Part shown: positions 9,492 to 18,760 of the stretch, piece after piece | Numbering within the stretch: position 1 is the stretch's first letter | Layout: every line of letters starts with the position of its first letter | Assembly (NCBI GenBank): GCA_031394355.1 | Contig: JANNSU010000056.1 | Coordinates: 1 to 64,000 of the forward strand | DNA length: 64,000 nt | Source: JAEUMY01 sp031394355 | GTDB taxonomy: Bacteria > Pseudomonadota > Gammaproteobacteria > Burkholderiales > Usitatibacteraceae | Reading direction: 5' to 3' | Made by a program: the position numbers and the translations under genes | Notes under the pieces: generated by a model | Seen by the model: the letters and a program-made list of their open reading frames with translations, nothing else | The model's database searches: none | Told to the model about the DNA's origin: nothing

Positions 9492-10247
9492 ATGAAAGTC
9501 GGCCTCTTTGTCACCTGTCTGGTAGACCTCACCCGCCCTTCCATCGGTTTCGCAACACTGAAGCTGCTGGAGTCTGCGGGCTGCGAGGTCATCTATCCTG
9601 AAACCCAAACCTGCTGCGGCCAACCCGGCTATAACTCCGGTGGGCGCGATGACGCCAAGGATCTGGCCCGCAAGCTCCTGGCCGAGTTCAAGGACTGCGA
9701 CTACGTCGTGGCACCTTCCGGATCCTGCGCGGGGCAGATCAAGGTGCATTGCCCCAACGATCTCTTTCACGGCGCGCCGGAACAGGCCGAGTTCGAAGCG
9801 CTCGCCGCCAAGACATTCGAGCTCTCGGACTTCCTCATCAACGTGCTCGATATTCAGTCAGTGCCCGGCAAGTTTGACGGCACCGTGACCTATCATGACA
9901 GCTGCTCGGGGTTGCGCGAGCTCAGCGTGAAAATGCAGCCGCGATACCTCCTGCAGATGGCGGGGGCGAGCATCGCGGAAATGCCGGAATGTGAAAAGTG
10001 CTGCGGATTCGGCGGCACGTTCTCGATCAAACTGGGTGAAATCTCCACCCGCATGGCCGAGAACAAGTGCGCGAATATTCGCACCAGCGGTGCCACCACC
10101 ATCGTCGGTGGCGACCTGGGCTGCTTGCTCAACATCGAGGGACGATTGCGACGTACAGGCGACATGACGACACAGGTGAAGCACTTTGCTGAGATAGTTG
10201 CGGGTATGGGGGACCAGGGCCACGCAAACACGGATGAACACAGATGA
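9492..10247 (+). CDS. lutA: Lactate utilization protein LutA (Cys-rich CCG domains)
   Basis: A 251-residue protein with two CCG-type cysteine domains that bind iron-sulfur/heterodisulfide-like centers. Motifs are CCGQPGYNSGG near residue 41, HDSCSGLR near 135 and CCGFGGTFSIK near 169. With LutB and LutC it forms the L-lactate oxidase complex that feeds electrons to the respiratory chain. It is first in a same-strand cluster lutA-lutB-lutC, separated from lutB by a repeat pair. The iterated palindrome near its 3' end reads as CANIR. Confidence 0.92.
   Translation: MKVGLFVTCLVDLTRPSIGFATLKLLESAGCEVIYPETQTCCGQPGYNSGGRDDAKDLARKLLAEFKDCDYVVAPSGSCAGQIKVHCPNDLFHGAPEQAEFEALAAKTFELSDFLINVLDIQSVPGKFDGTVTYHDSCSGLRELSVKMQPRYLLQMAGASIAEMPECEKCCGFGGTFSIKLGEISTRMAENKCANIRTSGATTIVGGDLGCLLNIEGRLRRTGDMTTQVKHFAEIVAGMGDQGHANTDEHR
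10071..10082. repeat. GCGAATATTCGC palindrome, copy 3
   Basis: Exact copy in lutA, read ANIR. Confidence 0.95.
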
Positions 10248-10318
10248 ACACGGATAGAAGCGCAAACCGATGACAACCCTGAATCCATCTGTGTTCATCT
10301 GTGTTCATCCGTGTTTGC
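10224..10318. repeat. Inverted pair of the GTGTTCATCTGTG repeat family between lutA and lutB
   Basis: A left arm (10224-10251, containing ACACGGATGAACACAGATG) and its reverse complement (10291-10318) flank about 40 bp. The right arm ends 31 bp before the lutB ATG. An identical arrangement occurs at 62582-62680, and single arms at 28811 and 28983. The pair could form a long stem in the lutA-lutB transcript. The left arm overlaps the last codons of lutA. Confidence 0.85.
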
Positions 10319-10349
10319 ATTGTCCTGATCTTCCGACAGCCAGATAGCC

Positions 10350-11759
10350 ATGCAAGTCAAATCCATGTTCTTCAAGCAAAACGCGGCGGCGAAGCTGAAC
10401 GACGCGGTCCTGCAGCGCAACATGCAGAAGGCCAAGGGCAAGTTCGTCGACGGCCGCGCGAAGGCGGTGGCGGAAGTCGAGAACTGGGAAGCCATCCGCA
10501 CCCATGCGGCGGCGCTGCGCGACAAGTGTCTCGCCAATCTGGACGCCTACCTGATCGAGTTCGAGGCCAACGCCACGCGGCGCGGCGCGGTGGTGCATTG
10601 GGCGGAGACGGCTTCCGAGGCCTGCGACATCATCGTGAAAATCGCCAAAGACAATGGCGTGAAAAAGGCCACCAAGTCCAAGTCGATGGTGTCAGAGGAA
10701 GTGAATCTCAATGAGCGGCTGGAAGCGGCAGGCATTCAGCCCATTGAAACTGACCTGGGTGAGTACATTCTGCAGTTGGCGGGCGAGCCGCCTTCGCACA
10801 TTGTGGCGCCTGCGGTGCACAAGTCGAAGGAACAGGTAGCCGACCTGTTTGTCGCGGCACACCACAAGCCGAGGCTGACCGAAATCCCCGCCATGACGCG
10901 CGAGGCGCGCGAGGCGCTGCGTGATCACTTTCTCACTGCTGACATGGGCATCAGTGGCGCCAATTTCATCATCGCCGAAACCGGCACCACGCTCACGGTC
11001 ACCAACGAAGGCAATGCGGACATGGTGACCACGGTGCCGCGCATTCACTGCGTGATCACCGGCGTGGAGAAGGTCATTCCGACGCTGGAAGATTTTGCAT
11101 CACTGATCCGGCTGTTGCCGCGCAGTGCTGTGGGCCAGACCATCGCCAATTACCTCACCCTGACCACCGGCACCAAGATGCCTGGCGACCAGGATGGCCC
11201 GGAGCAAATGCACATCGTGCTGGTGGATGCAGGCCGCACCAAGTTTATTGGCACTGACATGCAGGAGATGCTGCGCTGTATCCGCTGTGGCGCCTGCATG
11301 AATCATTGCCCGGTCTATCAGAACGTGGGCGGCCATGCGTACGGCTGGGTGTACCCGGGGCCGATGGGCTCCATCCTCACGCCGACCTACGTGGGGCTGG
11401 AGAATGCGGGCGATCTGCCGAATGCTGCGACGTTCTGCGGCGAGTGCCAGGTGGTGTGCCCGGTAAAGATTCCGCTGCCCGATCTGATGCGCAAATTGCG
11501 CGAGCAGCAGCACGAGCGCCACCTGAGGCCTTGGAGTGAACGCATCCCGATGGCGTTGTGGGCCTTCGCTGCGCGCAGACCCGCCCTGTACTCGGTACTG
11601 AGCAAGCTGGGTGCGCGCTTCGCTGCATGGCTCGGCGGCAAGGACAAACTCATCCACTCGCTGCCCGGCATCGACGGCTGGACCCATGGCCGCGACATGC
11701 CCGCGCCGGAGGGCCGGACCTTTCGCGAGCTGTATGCGCAAAGGCGGGGCGCTCGATGA
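10350..11759 (+). CDS. lutB: Lactate utilization iron-sulfur protein LutB
   Basis: A 469-residue protein. The N-terminal about 300 residues are the LUD domain shared with LutC (ADMGISGANFIIAETGT). Ferredoxin-like clusters follow: CIRCGACMNHCPVY near residue 309 and CGECQVVCPVKIP near 363. It is the electron-transfer subunit of the LutABC lactate oxidation complex. Its stop codon overlaps the lutC start as ATGA, so the two are translationally coupled. Confidence 0.94.
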   Translation: MQVKSMFFKQNAAAKLNDAVLQRNMQKAKGKFVDGRAKAVAEVENWEAIRTHAAALRDKCLANLDAYLIEFEANATRRGAVVHWAETASEACDIIVKIAKDNGVKKATKSKSMVSEEVNLNERLEAAGIQPIETDLGEYILQLAGEPPSHIVAPAVHKSKEQVADLFVAAHHKPRLTEIPAMTREAREALRDHFLTADMGISGANFIIAETGTTLTVTNEGNADMVTTVPRIHCVITGVEKVIPTLEDFASLIRLLPRSAVGQTIANYLTLTTGTKMPGDQDGPEQMHIVLVDAGRTKFIGTDMQEMLRCIRCGACMNHCPVYQNVGGHAYGWVYPGPMGSILTPTYVGLENAGDLPNAATFCGECQVVCPVKIPLPDLMRKLREQQHERHLRPWSERIPMALWAFAARRPALYSVLSKLGARFAAWLGGKDKLIHSLPGIDGWTHGRDMPAPEGRTFRELYAQRRGAR

Positions 11760-12403
11760 GCGCACGAGAAAACATTCTGGCGCGCATCCGCCGCCAGCAG
11801 GGGCGCAGTGGTGCGACGTCAGCCGAAGAGATGGAACTCATCCGTGCGAATATTCGCAATCATGCGTCGGGACCGTTACCGAATGCGGCGCGTACTGCGG
11901 ATGTGATGGGCCAGTTCAAGCGCGAGTGCGACCGGCTGCTGACCACATTTGCCGAAGTCAACGAAGCAGAGGTGCCGCGTGAGGTCGCACGCTTCTGCGA
12001 TGCTGCGGGTATTGGCAAATCGGTCGCGGGATGGACCGCTTATGCCGATTGGGATTGGCAAGGCGCAGGCATCCACTACGCCGGCCGCGCGGCGAACAAG
12101 GATGACAGCGTGGGGTTCACCGGCTGCTTCTGTGCCATTGCCGAAACGGGAACGCTGCTGCTGCTGTCTGCGCCGGACATGCCGAAGCTCAATGCCCTGC
12201 TGCCGGAAACACATATATGTGTGGTGAGAAAGCATCGGATCGTGCACACCATGGAAGACGCCCTGGCGCTCGTGCGTGCCGAGATCGGCGAGCCGCCACG
12301 CTCCATGTTCTTTGTATCAGGTCCGTCTCGTACCGCAGATATTGAACAAACCATCGTGATCGGTGCACATGGCCCGTATCGGGTACACGTCATCTTGACC
12401 TGA
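11756..12403 (+). CDS. lutC: Lactate utilization protein LutC
   Basis: A 215-residue LUD-domain protein beginning MSARENILARIRRQQGRS, completing the lutABC set. The domain signature GCFCAIAETGTLLLLS lies in the middle and the protein ends shortly after a Gly-Pro-Ser-Arg-Thr-Ala-Asp-Ile-Glu segment, as usual for the family. The start was chosen by the ATGA overlap with lutB. One iterated palindrome near the start reads RANIRNH. No terminator was seen in the 278 bp downstream, which holds no supported gene and a one-mismatch palindrome at 12451-12462. Confidence 0.93.
   Translation: MSARENILARIRRQQGRSGATSAEEMELIRANIRNHASGPLPNAARTADVMGQFKRECDRLLTTFAEVNEAEVPREVARFCDAAGIGKSVAGWTAYADWDWQGAGIHYAGRAANKDDSVGFTGCFCAIAETGTLLLLSAPDMPKLNALLPETHICVVRKHRIVHTMEDALALVRAEIGEPPRSMFFVSGPSRTADIEQTIVIGAHGPYRVHVILT
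11846..11857. repeat. GCGAATATTCGC palindrome, copy 4
   Basis: Exact copy in lutC, read ANIR. Confidence 0.95.
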
Positions 12404-12681
12404 CCCGCCAAGCCTTCTTCACGCTACGCGGCCTCATCCATATAGGCGATGCGAATATTCTCGAACAGATGGTGGCCGAAACAAGCGAAGCTGAGCATGG
12501 CGCTTCGTCGTCTTCAGTGAATCGGCAGTGCCAGCGAAGGTCTGGCGAGAACGAGTTGCCGCTTGCCCTGCAAAGTGAAAAGCGGGCCATGCCTGGATGC
12601 TAGAATCCATTGAATAGCGCTTGGCCCCGGGGCTGTGATTCTGGGCAAGAACAATCCAACAGGTGTTCAGGGAGGAACAGC

Positions 12682-14037
12682 ATGTTGAGAGCCGTATCGT
12701 GCACTGTCGGAGTGTTGTTGGGGCTGTTCGTCTCAGGACCTGCTGCCGCATCCGGGTTCGCCCCCACGCAGATCGAGTTTCTTGGCATACCCGTGGACTT
12801 CTTCCTCTTCGGTTTGACGCTCCTGGGTGTCGCGCTGTTTCACCACCATACTTTTCGCGTGGCGATGACCGGATTGGTGGTGGTACTGGGATACAAACTG
12901 ATTTTTACAGGATTCAAGACCGGGGCCGGATTTGTCGGTCTGATGGCTCATCTGGGCCATGAGTGGGTCATCCTTGCGAACCTGTTCTGTCTCCTCATGG
13001 GCTTTGCCTTGCTTTCGCACCAGTTCGAGGAAAGCAAGCTGCCCGCCATCCTTCCCCGCTACTTGCCTGATGACTGGAAGGGCGGCTTCATGCTGCTCTG
13101 CCTCGTATTTGTCATTTCATCTTTCCTGGACAACATCGCGGCAGCCCTCATCGGCGGTGCCATGGCGCATGTCGTGTTCCGCGGCAAGGTCCACATCGGC
13201 TATCTGGCAGCGATTGTGGCGGCGTCCAATGCAGGCGGAGCAGGCAGTGTTGTCGGTGATACGACCACCACCATGATGTGGATCGCGGGTGTCCACCCCT
13301 TCCAGGTAGCGGAGGCATTCATCGCTTCCGTTGTGGCGCTGTGCATATTTGGCGTGATTGCTGCACGTCAGCAGCATGCGCACCAGCCCATCCTCAAGGA
13401 TGCACAGGAAGGTGTCGTGGTGGATTGGGGTCGCTTGGGAATCGTCGCCTTCATCCTCGTCTCTGCGATCTCGGCCAATGTGGCGTGCAATTTGTTCTTT
13501 CCGGCGCTGCTCGACAAGTGGCCCGTCATCGGCATCGCAGTTGTGCTCGCGATTCTGGTGTCCTCTCCGATCCGGAAGCCGGACTGGTCTGTGCTGCCAG
13601 CCAATCTGAAGGGGACACTTTTCCTCCTGGGTCTGGTCACCATCGCTTCAGTGATGCCGGTGGAGAAGTTGCCACCGGCTTCCTGGCAAAGTGCGTTTGG
13701 TCTTGGTTTCATTTCGGCAGTGTTTGACAACATACCGCTCACGGCACTCGCACTCAAGCAAGGTGGCTATGACTGGGGTTTCCTCGCATTTGCGGTCGGT
13801 TTCGGTGGGTCCATGCTCTGGTTCGGCTCATCCGCCGGTGTGGCGCTGTCAAACATGTATCCGGAGGCGCGCTCGGTTGGACAATGGGTGCGCCATGGCT
13901 GGCACATTGCTGTGGCATATGTGGTGGGCTTCTTCGTGCTGCTCGCCGTGATGGGCTGGAATCCTCAGCCAATTTCAAGGAGCGCCAGCGGGGCAGCGCC
14001 GGTCGCGACCCCGGTGACAGCGCCAGTTTCAAGATGA
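12682..14037 (+). CDS. Sodium:proton antiporter / citrate-transporter-type membrane protein
   Basis: A 451-residue inner-membrane protein with a strong GGAGG site 6 bp before its ATG. After a cleavable-looking or anchor helix there are about 11 hydrophobic segments. It belongs to the ion-transporter superfamily, as shown by LDNIAAALIGGAMAHVVF and the second inverted-repeat motif FDNIPLTALALKQGGYDWG. Relatives are annotated as NhaD-like antiporters or citrate carriers; the transported ion cannot be told here. It stands alone, convergent with the response-regulator gene. Confidence 0.85.
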   Translation: MLRAVSCTVGVLLGLFVSGPAAASGFAPTQIEFLGIPVDFFLFGLTLLGVALFHHHTFRVAMTGLVVVLGYKLIFTGFKTGAGFVGLMAHLGHEWVILANLFCLLMGFALLSHQFEESKLPAILPRYLPDDWKGGFMLLCLVFVISSFLDNIAAALIGGAMAHVVFRGKVHIGYLAAIVAASNAGGAGSVVGDTTTTMMWIAGVHPFQVAEAFIASVVALCIFGVIAARQQHAHQPILKDAQEGVVVDWGRLGIVAFILVSAISANVACNLFFPALLDKWPVIGIAVVLAILVSSPIRKPDWSVLPANLKGTLFLLGLVTIASVMPVEKLPPASWQSAFGLGFISAVFDNIPLTALALKQGGYDWGFLAFAVGFGGSMLWFGSSAGVALSNMYPEARSVGQWVRHGWHIAVAYVVGFFVLLAVMGWNPQPISRSASGAAPVATPVTAPVSR

Positions 14038-14065
14038 AGTGAAACCCCTCGCGTTGTATCGCGAC

Positions 14066-14683
14066 TCAGCTGACCTTCCCGCCCAGAGACCGCTGAATCA
14101 GCTCTGCCAGGGACTTGGCCTGCATTTTTTCCATGACGCGGGCGCGGTGTACCTCTACTGTCTTGATGCTGATGCCCAGTTCATCCGCAATGGACTTGTT
14201 CAGCTTGCCCGCCACAACGCGCTCCAGCACTTCGCGCTCCCTTGCGGTGAGCGTCTGCAGTCTCGCGTCCCCCGCTGACCGCTTTGCTGCAGCGCCCTGG
14301 CGCGCGGCGTCCTGATCGGCCGCCCGTCGGATCAACGCAACCAATTGTTCGTCGTTGAACGGCTTCTCCAGGAAGTCGAACGCGCCCTTCTTGACCGCTT
14401 CCACGGCCATGGGCACGTCGCCGTGGCCCGTGATGAAGATGATGGGGCAGTGGATCCCGCGCACCGAGAGTTCGTCCTGCAGTTGCAGGCCGGTGATGCC
14501 GGGCATCCTCACATCCAGAAGCAAAACACTGCCAGGCTGGAGGGCTGGAGCCTCCAGGAACGTCGTTGCGCTGGCATGTGTTTTCACCTCGAATCCATGG
14601 CCTTCCAGCAGCCAGCGCAGCGAGTCGCGCAGGGCGTCGTCGTCATCGACCACGTGCACCACCGGGCAGCGGTTCATGGTCAT
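14066..14683 (-). CDS. FixJ/DctR-type response regulator
   Basis: A 205-residue two-component regulator. The receiver domain has the DD acid pair in VVDDDDALRDSLRW, a phospho-acceptor Asp in LLLDVRMPGITG and the conserved Lys in FLEKPFNDE. A LuxR-type helix-turn-helix fills the C-terminus (LTAREREVLERVVAGKLNK through KTVEVHRARV). The start overlaps the histidine kinase stop by 4 bp. It probably controls the divergent TRAP transporter, as DctR does in Rhodobacter. Confidence 0.93.
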   Translation of the reverse strand: MTMNRCPVVHVVDDDDALRDSLRWLLEGHGFEVKTHASATTFLEAPALQPGSVLLLDVRMPGITGLQLQDELSVRGIHCPIIFITGHGDVPMAVEAVKKGAFDFLEKPFNDEQLVALIRRAADQDAARQGAAAKRSAGDARLQTLTAREREVLERVVAGKLNKSIADELGISIKTVEVHRARVMEKMQAKSLAELIQRSLGGKVS

Positions 14684-16683
14684 TGCGCGATCGGCAGCGT
14701 GAAGCGGAAGGTGGTACCTGCCGCATCGTTGCGGGTGAACCAGAGCTTGCCTTCATGCATTTCGATGATGGAGCGGCAGATGTTGAGGCCCATGCCAAGG
14801 CCCTGCACCTTCGTTGTGAAGAATGGTGCGAAGAGTTCGGACTCGGCCGCATGGCTGATGCCATGCCCCCCGTCAATCACTGCGACTTCGATCACAGCAT
14901 TGGCTGTTGCCCGTGTTTCGATGAGCAGCTCCCGCAAACCGCCCGACTCGTGCATCGCTTCCAGGCCGTTCTTCAGCAGGTTCAGCAGCACCTGCTCCAC
15001 CATGATCTGGTCGGCGAGCACCGACGGCAGGTTACGGCCCAGTTGCTGTCGCAGCGTGATGCCGGCTTTCTCGGCCTCGATCTCGACCAGCTTGCAGGCC
15101 TCTTCGACCAACGCATTCACGGCCACCGGCGAGCGGTTGGGCTCGCGGTTGCGGAGGAAGTCGCGCACGCGCTGCACCACTTTTCCGGCCCGCTCTGCCT
15201 GCACGGTCGACTTCTCCAGGGTGGTGGCGAGTTCCTGTTCATTCCAGTTGCCCGCCCGGATGCGCTGCACACAACCCATGTTGTAGTTGGCGATGGCCGC
15301 CAGGGGCTGATTGATTTCGTGTGCCAGCGTGGAGGCCATTTCGCCGACCGTGAGCAGCTTTGATGTCTGTTCCAGCTTCTTCTGCTGGATTCTGGCGACA
15401 TCCTCGGCGTGCTTGCGATCGCTGATTTCGGCTGCCATGTGCAGCCGGACAATACGGCCGTCCACCCAGCGGATGCTCTTTGCCCGCACGAGGAACCAGC
15501 GATTGCCTCCAAGCTGGAACTCACCTTTCAATACCGGTGACCTCCCATCCGGGCCGGGCAACAGGCGTTCCTTGGGGAAAGTCTCGACCGGAGCGGGAGA
15601 CAGTGCCGTTTCCAGATTGACAATGGAGGTGTCCGACTCGCCGAAGAGTTGGCGGCTTTGTTCATTGGCGTAAAGGAGCTCGCCGGTGTCGAGGTCGGCA
15701 ACGTGCACTGCAGCATCCAGTGCATCAAGCACGGTGATGAAGCGCTCGTGCGCTGCGAGCAGCGCATCGTCTGCTTCCAGCCGGTGCCCGATCTGGCGGC
15801 GCATGAATATCAGCCCTGCCGCCACCAGCATTGCCAGCATGATGCTGACCGTACCCAAAGCATGCTTGGCCAGCGACGACTCTGCCTGATAGGACGTCGC
15901 CATCAGCCGCACCTCACGCCAGGGCAGGGTGACCGCAATGGACTGGGCCAGCCGTTCCTCGCCAAACCAGGGCAGCGGCAGGGTGCTGCGTGGCTCCTGG
16001 GTGGATTCGGAGAATTCCAGACGATAGGTATCCGAGAGCGTTGACGGCACCAGAAACTGGGCGACTCCTTGGAGGGAATACGTGAGACTCAGCGTGCCAA
16101 GCGATTGATCGCCCTTCAGAATCGGGGAATGGTATTCAATGAGCAGGCGTCCCCCATAGTCCCGGTAGGCGGTCGTGTAAGTCGCCCGGCCCATCGCGTT
16201 GGTCAATCGTTGCATGCGCTCCAGCTCGGCGGCAGCCGGACGTTCCCTCACAACTTCAATGGGCGTTCGCTTCTGCGGGGTGATCCAGGGTGTGCTGCCG
16301 TCGGGCTTGTTCCAGATGATCGCCGTGATTGCGGGGCGCCTTCTCTGGTAGTCCTCGGCCTGAACGCGAAAACTCGCCTCCTTCATCCCGTTCTCAGCCA
16401 GTTCGCGGGCCAGCTCATCCAGGAACTTCTGGTCGTCCAGCAGCTCCCGGGTCAGGTTCACTTCGACACCCAGAATGTCGCGAAGGAGATGGTTGCGCTG
16501 CAGTTCGGCGTCGTGGCGGTACAGAATCCAGAGGACAGCCGCTATAAACGCGAGGAACACCGCCGCCGTTCCCCAGGGGAGCAGCCAGATCCAGATTCGC
16601 CGGCCGGTGAAGCGCAAACGGCCAGTGGGAAGGCGTGAAGAGATGGAAGAGGAGGTTGGGGGCATTTGAAAGACTGTTGGCAT
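14680..16683 (-). CDS. DctS-type membrane sensor histidine kinase
   Basis: About 667 residues from the ATG giving MPTVFQMPPTSSS; the open frame extends to a TTG at 16749, so the start is uncertain. Two transmembrane helices (near WIWLLPWGTAAVFLAFIAAV and GTVSIMLAMLVAAGLIFM) bracket a large periplasmic sensor domain. A cytoplasmic PAS domain, the HisKA box TLAHEINQPLAAIANYN with the phospho-His, and an HATPase domain (NLLKNGLEAM, DGGHGI, GLGMGLNICRSI) follow. It is paired with the overlapping response regulator and divergent from dctP, which suggests it senses the TRAP substrate. Confidence 0.92.
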   Translation of the reverse strand: MPTVFQMPPTSSSISSRLPTGRLRFTGRRIWIWLLPWGTAAVFLAFIAAVLWILYRHDAELQRNHLLRDILGVEVNLTRELLDDQKFLDELARELAENGMKEASFRVQAEDYQRRRPAITAIIWNKPDGSTPWITPQKRTPIEVVRERPAAAELERMQRLTNAMGRATYTTAYRDYGGRLLIEYHSPILKGDQSLGTLSLTYSLQGVAQFLVPSTLSDTYRLEFSESTQEPRSTLPLPWFGEERLAQSIAVTLPWREVRLMATSYQAESSLAKHALGTVSIMLAMLVAAGLIFMRRQIGHRLEADDALLAAHERFITVLDALDAAVHVADLDTGELLYANEQSRQLFGESDTSIVNLETALSPAPVETFPKERLLPGPDGRSPVLKGEFQLGGNRWFLVRAKSIRWVDGRIVRLHMAAEISDRKHAEDVARIQQKKLEQTSKLLTVGEMASTLAHEINQPLAAIANYNMGCVQRIRAGNWNEQELATTLEKSTVQAERAGKVVQRVRDFLRNREPNRSPVAVNALVEEACKLVEIEAEKAGITLRQQLGRNLPSVLADQIMVEQVLLNLLKNGLEAMHESGGLRELLIETRATANAVIEVAVIDGGHGISHAAESELFAPFFTTKVQGLGMGLNICRSIIEMHEGKLWFTRNDAAGTTFRFTLPIAQ

Positions 16684-16898
16684 CGGGCCATGCAGGATCA
16701 CGTGGGGGAAAGCGATAACACGTGAGGAAAAGCGAAAGTCATCCGGCAAGATTTGTCAATACACGAAAACCCTATCTTGATCCACTACAAGGCGCGCCGT
16801 AGCATCACGGAGTAAGTTCACAACAGTCCTGACCGTCAAAGCCCTTTCGGGTTTCGGGCGGCACCAGGCCAATAATACTGACCCAAGAGGAGAATGAC

Positions 16899-18038
16899 AT
16901 GAGTGACAAGTCCGTTTCATCGCGCCGCAAATTCCTGGCTGGCGCAACCGCTGCCAGCGGTGCCGCCATCGCCGGCTTCCCGACAATCGTCAAGGCACAA
17001 GGCCCCATCGTCATGAAGTGGCAGTCGACCTGGCCTGCCAAGGATATCTTTCACGAGTATGCCGTGGACTACGCGACCAAGGTGAACGACATGTCTGGCG
17101 GGGATCTCAAGATCGAAGTGTTGCCGGCAGGCTCGGTGGTCAAGGCATTCGATCTGATCGACGCTGTGTCCAAAGGCACGCTGGATGGTGGCCATGGTGT
17201 GGTGGCCTATTGGTATGGCAAGAACTCTGCCATGGCGCTGTGGGGTTCCGGTCCCGCATTCGGCATGGATGCCAACATGCTGCTCTCCTGGCACAAGTAT
17301 GGCGGCGGCAAGGACCTGCTGGACGAGGTCTACAAGACGGTCAATCTGAACGTGGTCTCGTTCCTGTATGGCCCGATGCCGACGCAGCCCCTGGGCTGGT
17401 TCAAGAAGCCGGTAACCAAGGCCGATGATTTCAAGGGCCTCAAGTTCCGCACCGTCGGCCTGTCCATCGATATTTTCAAGGGTCTCGGCGCTGCAGTGAA
17501 CGCGCTGCCCGGTGGCGAGATTGTTCCCGCCATGGACCGCGGCCTGCTGGATGCAGCCGAATTCAACAATGCCTCATCGGACAAGCTCCTGGGCTTCCCG
17601 GATGTCTCCAAGGTCTGCATGCTGCAGAGCTTCCACCAGTCCGCCGAGCAGTTCGAAATTCTGTTCAACAAGACCAAGTACGATGCGCTCCCGGCCAAGC
17701 TGAAGTCGATTCTCGCCAACGCGGTCGAGGCGTCCTCTGCCGACATGTCCTGGAAGGCCGTGGATCGGTATTCCAAGGACTACATCGAGCTGCAGACCAA
17801 GAATGGCGTGAAGTTCTTCAAGACGCCGGATGCAGTGCTGCAACGGCAGCTGGACGAGTGGGACAAGGTTGCCGCTGCAAAGAGCGCCGAGAACCCGTTG
17901 TTCAAGAAGATCTATGACTCGCAGCGTGCGTTCGCCGAGCGCGCCGTCCGTTGGCAGCTCGATACTGTTGTGAGCCAGCGCATGGCCCACAACCACTTCT
18001 TCGCCAAGAAGCCCGCAGCACCCGCGAAGAAGGGCTGA
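16899..18038 (+). CDS. TRAP transporter solute-binding protein (DctP/TakP family)
   Basis: A 379-residue periplasmic binding protein with AGGAGA before its ATG. The N-terminus carries a twin-arginine signal (SRRKFLAGATAASGAAIAG), common for this TRAP subgroup. The body has family segments such as EVLPAGSVVKAFDLIDAVSKG and KGLKFRTVGLS, the latter containing the Arg that binds the substrate carboxylate in DctP proteins. The ligand is probably an organic or 2-oxo acid. It is the first gene of a dctPQM operon. Confidence 0.93.
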   Translation: MSDKSVSSRRKFLAGATAASGAAIAGFPTIVKAQGPIVMKWQSTWPAKDIFHEYAVDYATKVNDMSGGDLKIEVLPAGSVVKAFDLIDAVSKGTLDGGHGVVAYWYGKNSAMALWGSGPAFGMDANMLLSWHKYGGGKDLLDEVYKTVNLNVVSFLYGPMPTQPLGWFKKPVTKADDFKGLKFRTVGLSIDIFKGLGAAVNALPGGEIVPAMDRGLLDAAEFNNASSDKLLGFPDVSKVCMLQSFHQSAEQFEILFNKTKYDALPAKLKSILANAVEASSADMSWKAVDRYSKDYIELQTKNGVKFFKTPDAVLQRQLDEWDKVAAAKSAENPLFKKIYDSQRAFAERAVRWQLDTVVSQRMAHNHFFAKKPAAPAKKG

Positions 18039-18057
18039 ACGCCCAGGTAATGCAGTC

Positions 18058-18091
18058 AGCCATCCCGAAACCCGGGATGGCTGATTTTTTT
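18058..18091 (+). terminator. Intrinsic terminator/attenuator between dctP and dctQ
   Basis: A perfect 10-bp stem (AGCCATCCCG and CGGGATGGCT) with a 5-nt loop is followed by a run of seven T. It sits 20 bp after the dctP stop and 40 bp before dctQ. It would leave the binding protein in excess over the membrane subunits by partial termination. Confidence 0.85.
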
Positions 18092-18130
18092 CCTGCATTT
18101 TGTGTTCTGCTCTGCGTATCAAGGCCTACC

Positions 18131-18760
18131 ATGCAAAAAATTCTGCTGTTCATCGACAAGGCCAGCACGTGGCTCGGACAGGTCTTTTCCTGGTCCATCG
18201 TCTTGCTGACGCTGCTGATTTCCTGGGAAGTGTTTTCGCGATATGTGTTGTCCACGCCCCACGCCTGGACATTTGACGTGATGATCATGCTCTACGGGAC
18301 GCTGTTCATGATGGCGGGTGCTTACACCCTGTCCAAGAACGGCCATGTGCGGGGTGATGTGCTCTACGGATTTTTCCCGCCGCGCGTGCAGGCAACGCTG
18401 GATCTGATCCTCTACATCCTGTTTTTCATTCCGGGCGTGGTCGCATTGGCCTACGCCGGATATATCTTTGCCGGTGAGTCCTGGGCCATCAAGGAACACT
18501 CCTCGATCATGGCAGACGGCCCGCCGATCTACCAGTTCAAGACCATCATCCCTCTCGCCGGCGCCATCCTGCTGCTGCAGGGCATCGTCGAGATCCTCCG
18601 GTGCGCGATCTGCATCAAGGAGGGGGCATGGCCGTCGCGCGGGGAAGATGTCGAGGAAGTCGATGTCGAAAAACTCAAGGAGATGGTGCACGTGAAGGAT
18701 GAGGACATCCTGAAGCTGGACGAATATCTCGTCGCCCACTCGGGAGGCACCAAGCCATGA
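18131..18760 (+). CDS. TRAP transporter small permease (DctQ family)
   Basis: A 209-residue inner-membrane protein with four hydrophobic segments: SWSIVLLTLLISWEVFSRYV, MIMLYGTLFMMAGAYTL, LILYILFFIPGVVALAYAGY and IIPLAGAILLLQGIVEIL. A longer than usual charged C-terminal tail ends in HSGGTKP. It is coupled to dctM by an ATGA overlap. DctQ partners DctM in sodium-driven uptake of the solute delivered by DctP. Confidence 0.9.
   Translation: MQKILLFIDKASTWLGQVFSWSIVLLTLLISWEVFSRYVLSTPHAWTFDVMIMLYGTLFMMAGAYTLSKNGHVRGDVLYGFFPPRVQATLDLILYILFFIPGVVALAYAGYIFAGESWAIKEHSSIMADGPPIYQFKTIIPLAGAILLLQGIVEILRCAICIKEGAWPSRGEDVEEVDVEKLKEMVHVKDEDILKLDEYLVAHSGGTKP

Noticed and set aside
12390..12590. Minus-strand frame downstream of lutC containing a palindrome variant
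   Set aside because: Short, no recognisable domain, interrupted in neighbouring frames; the one readable piece is 24 residues and unsupported.
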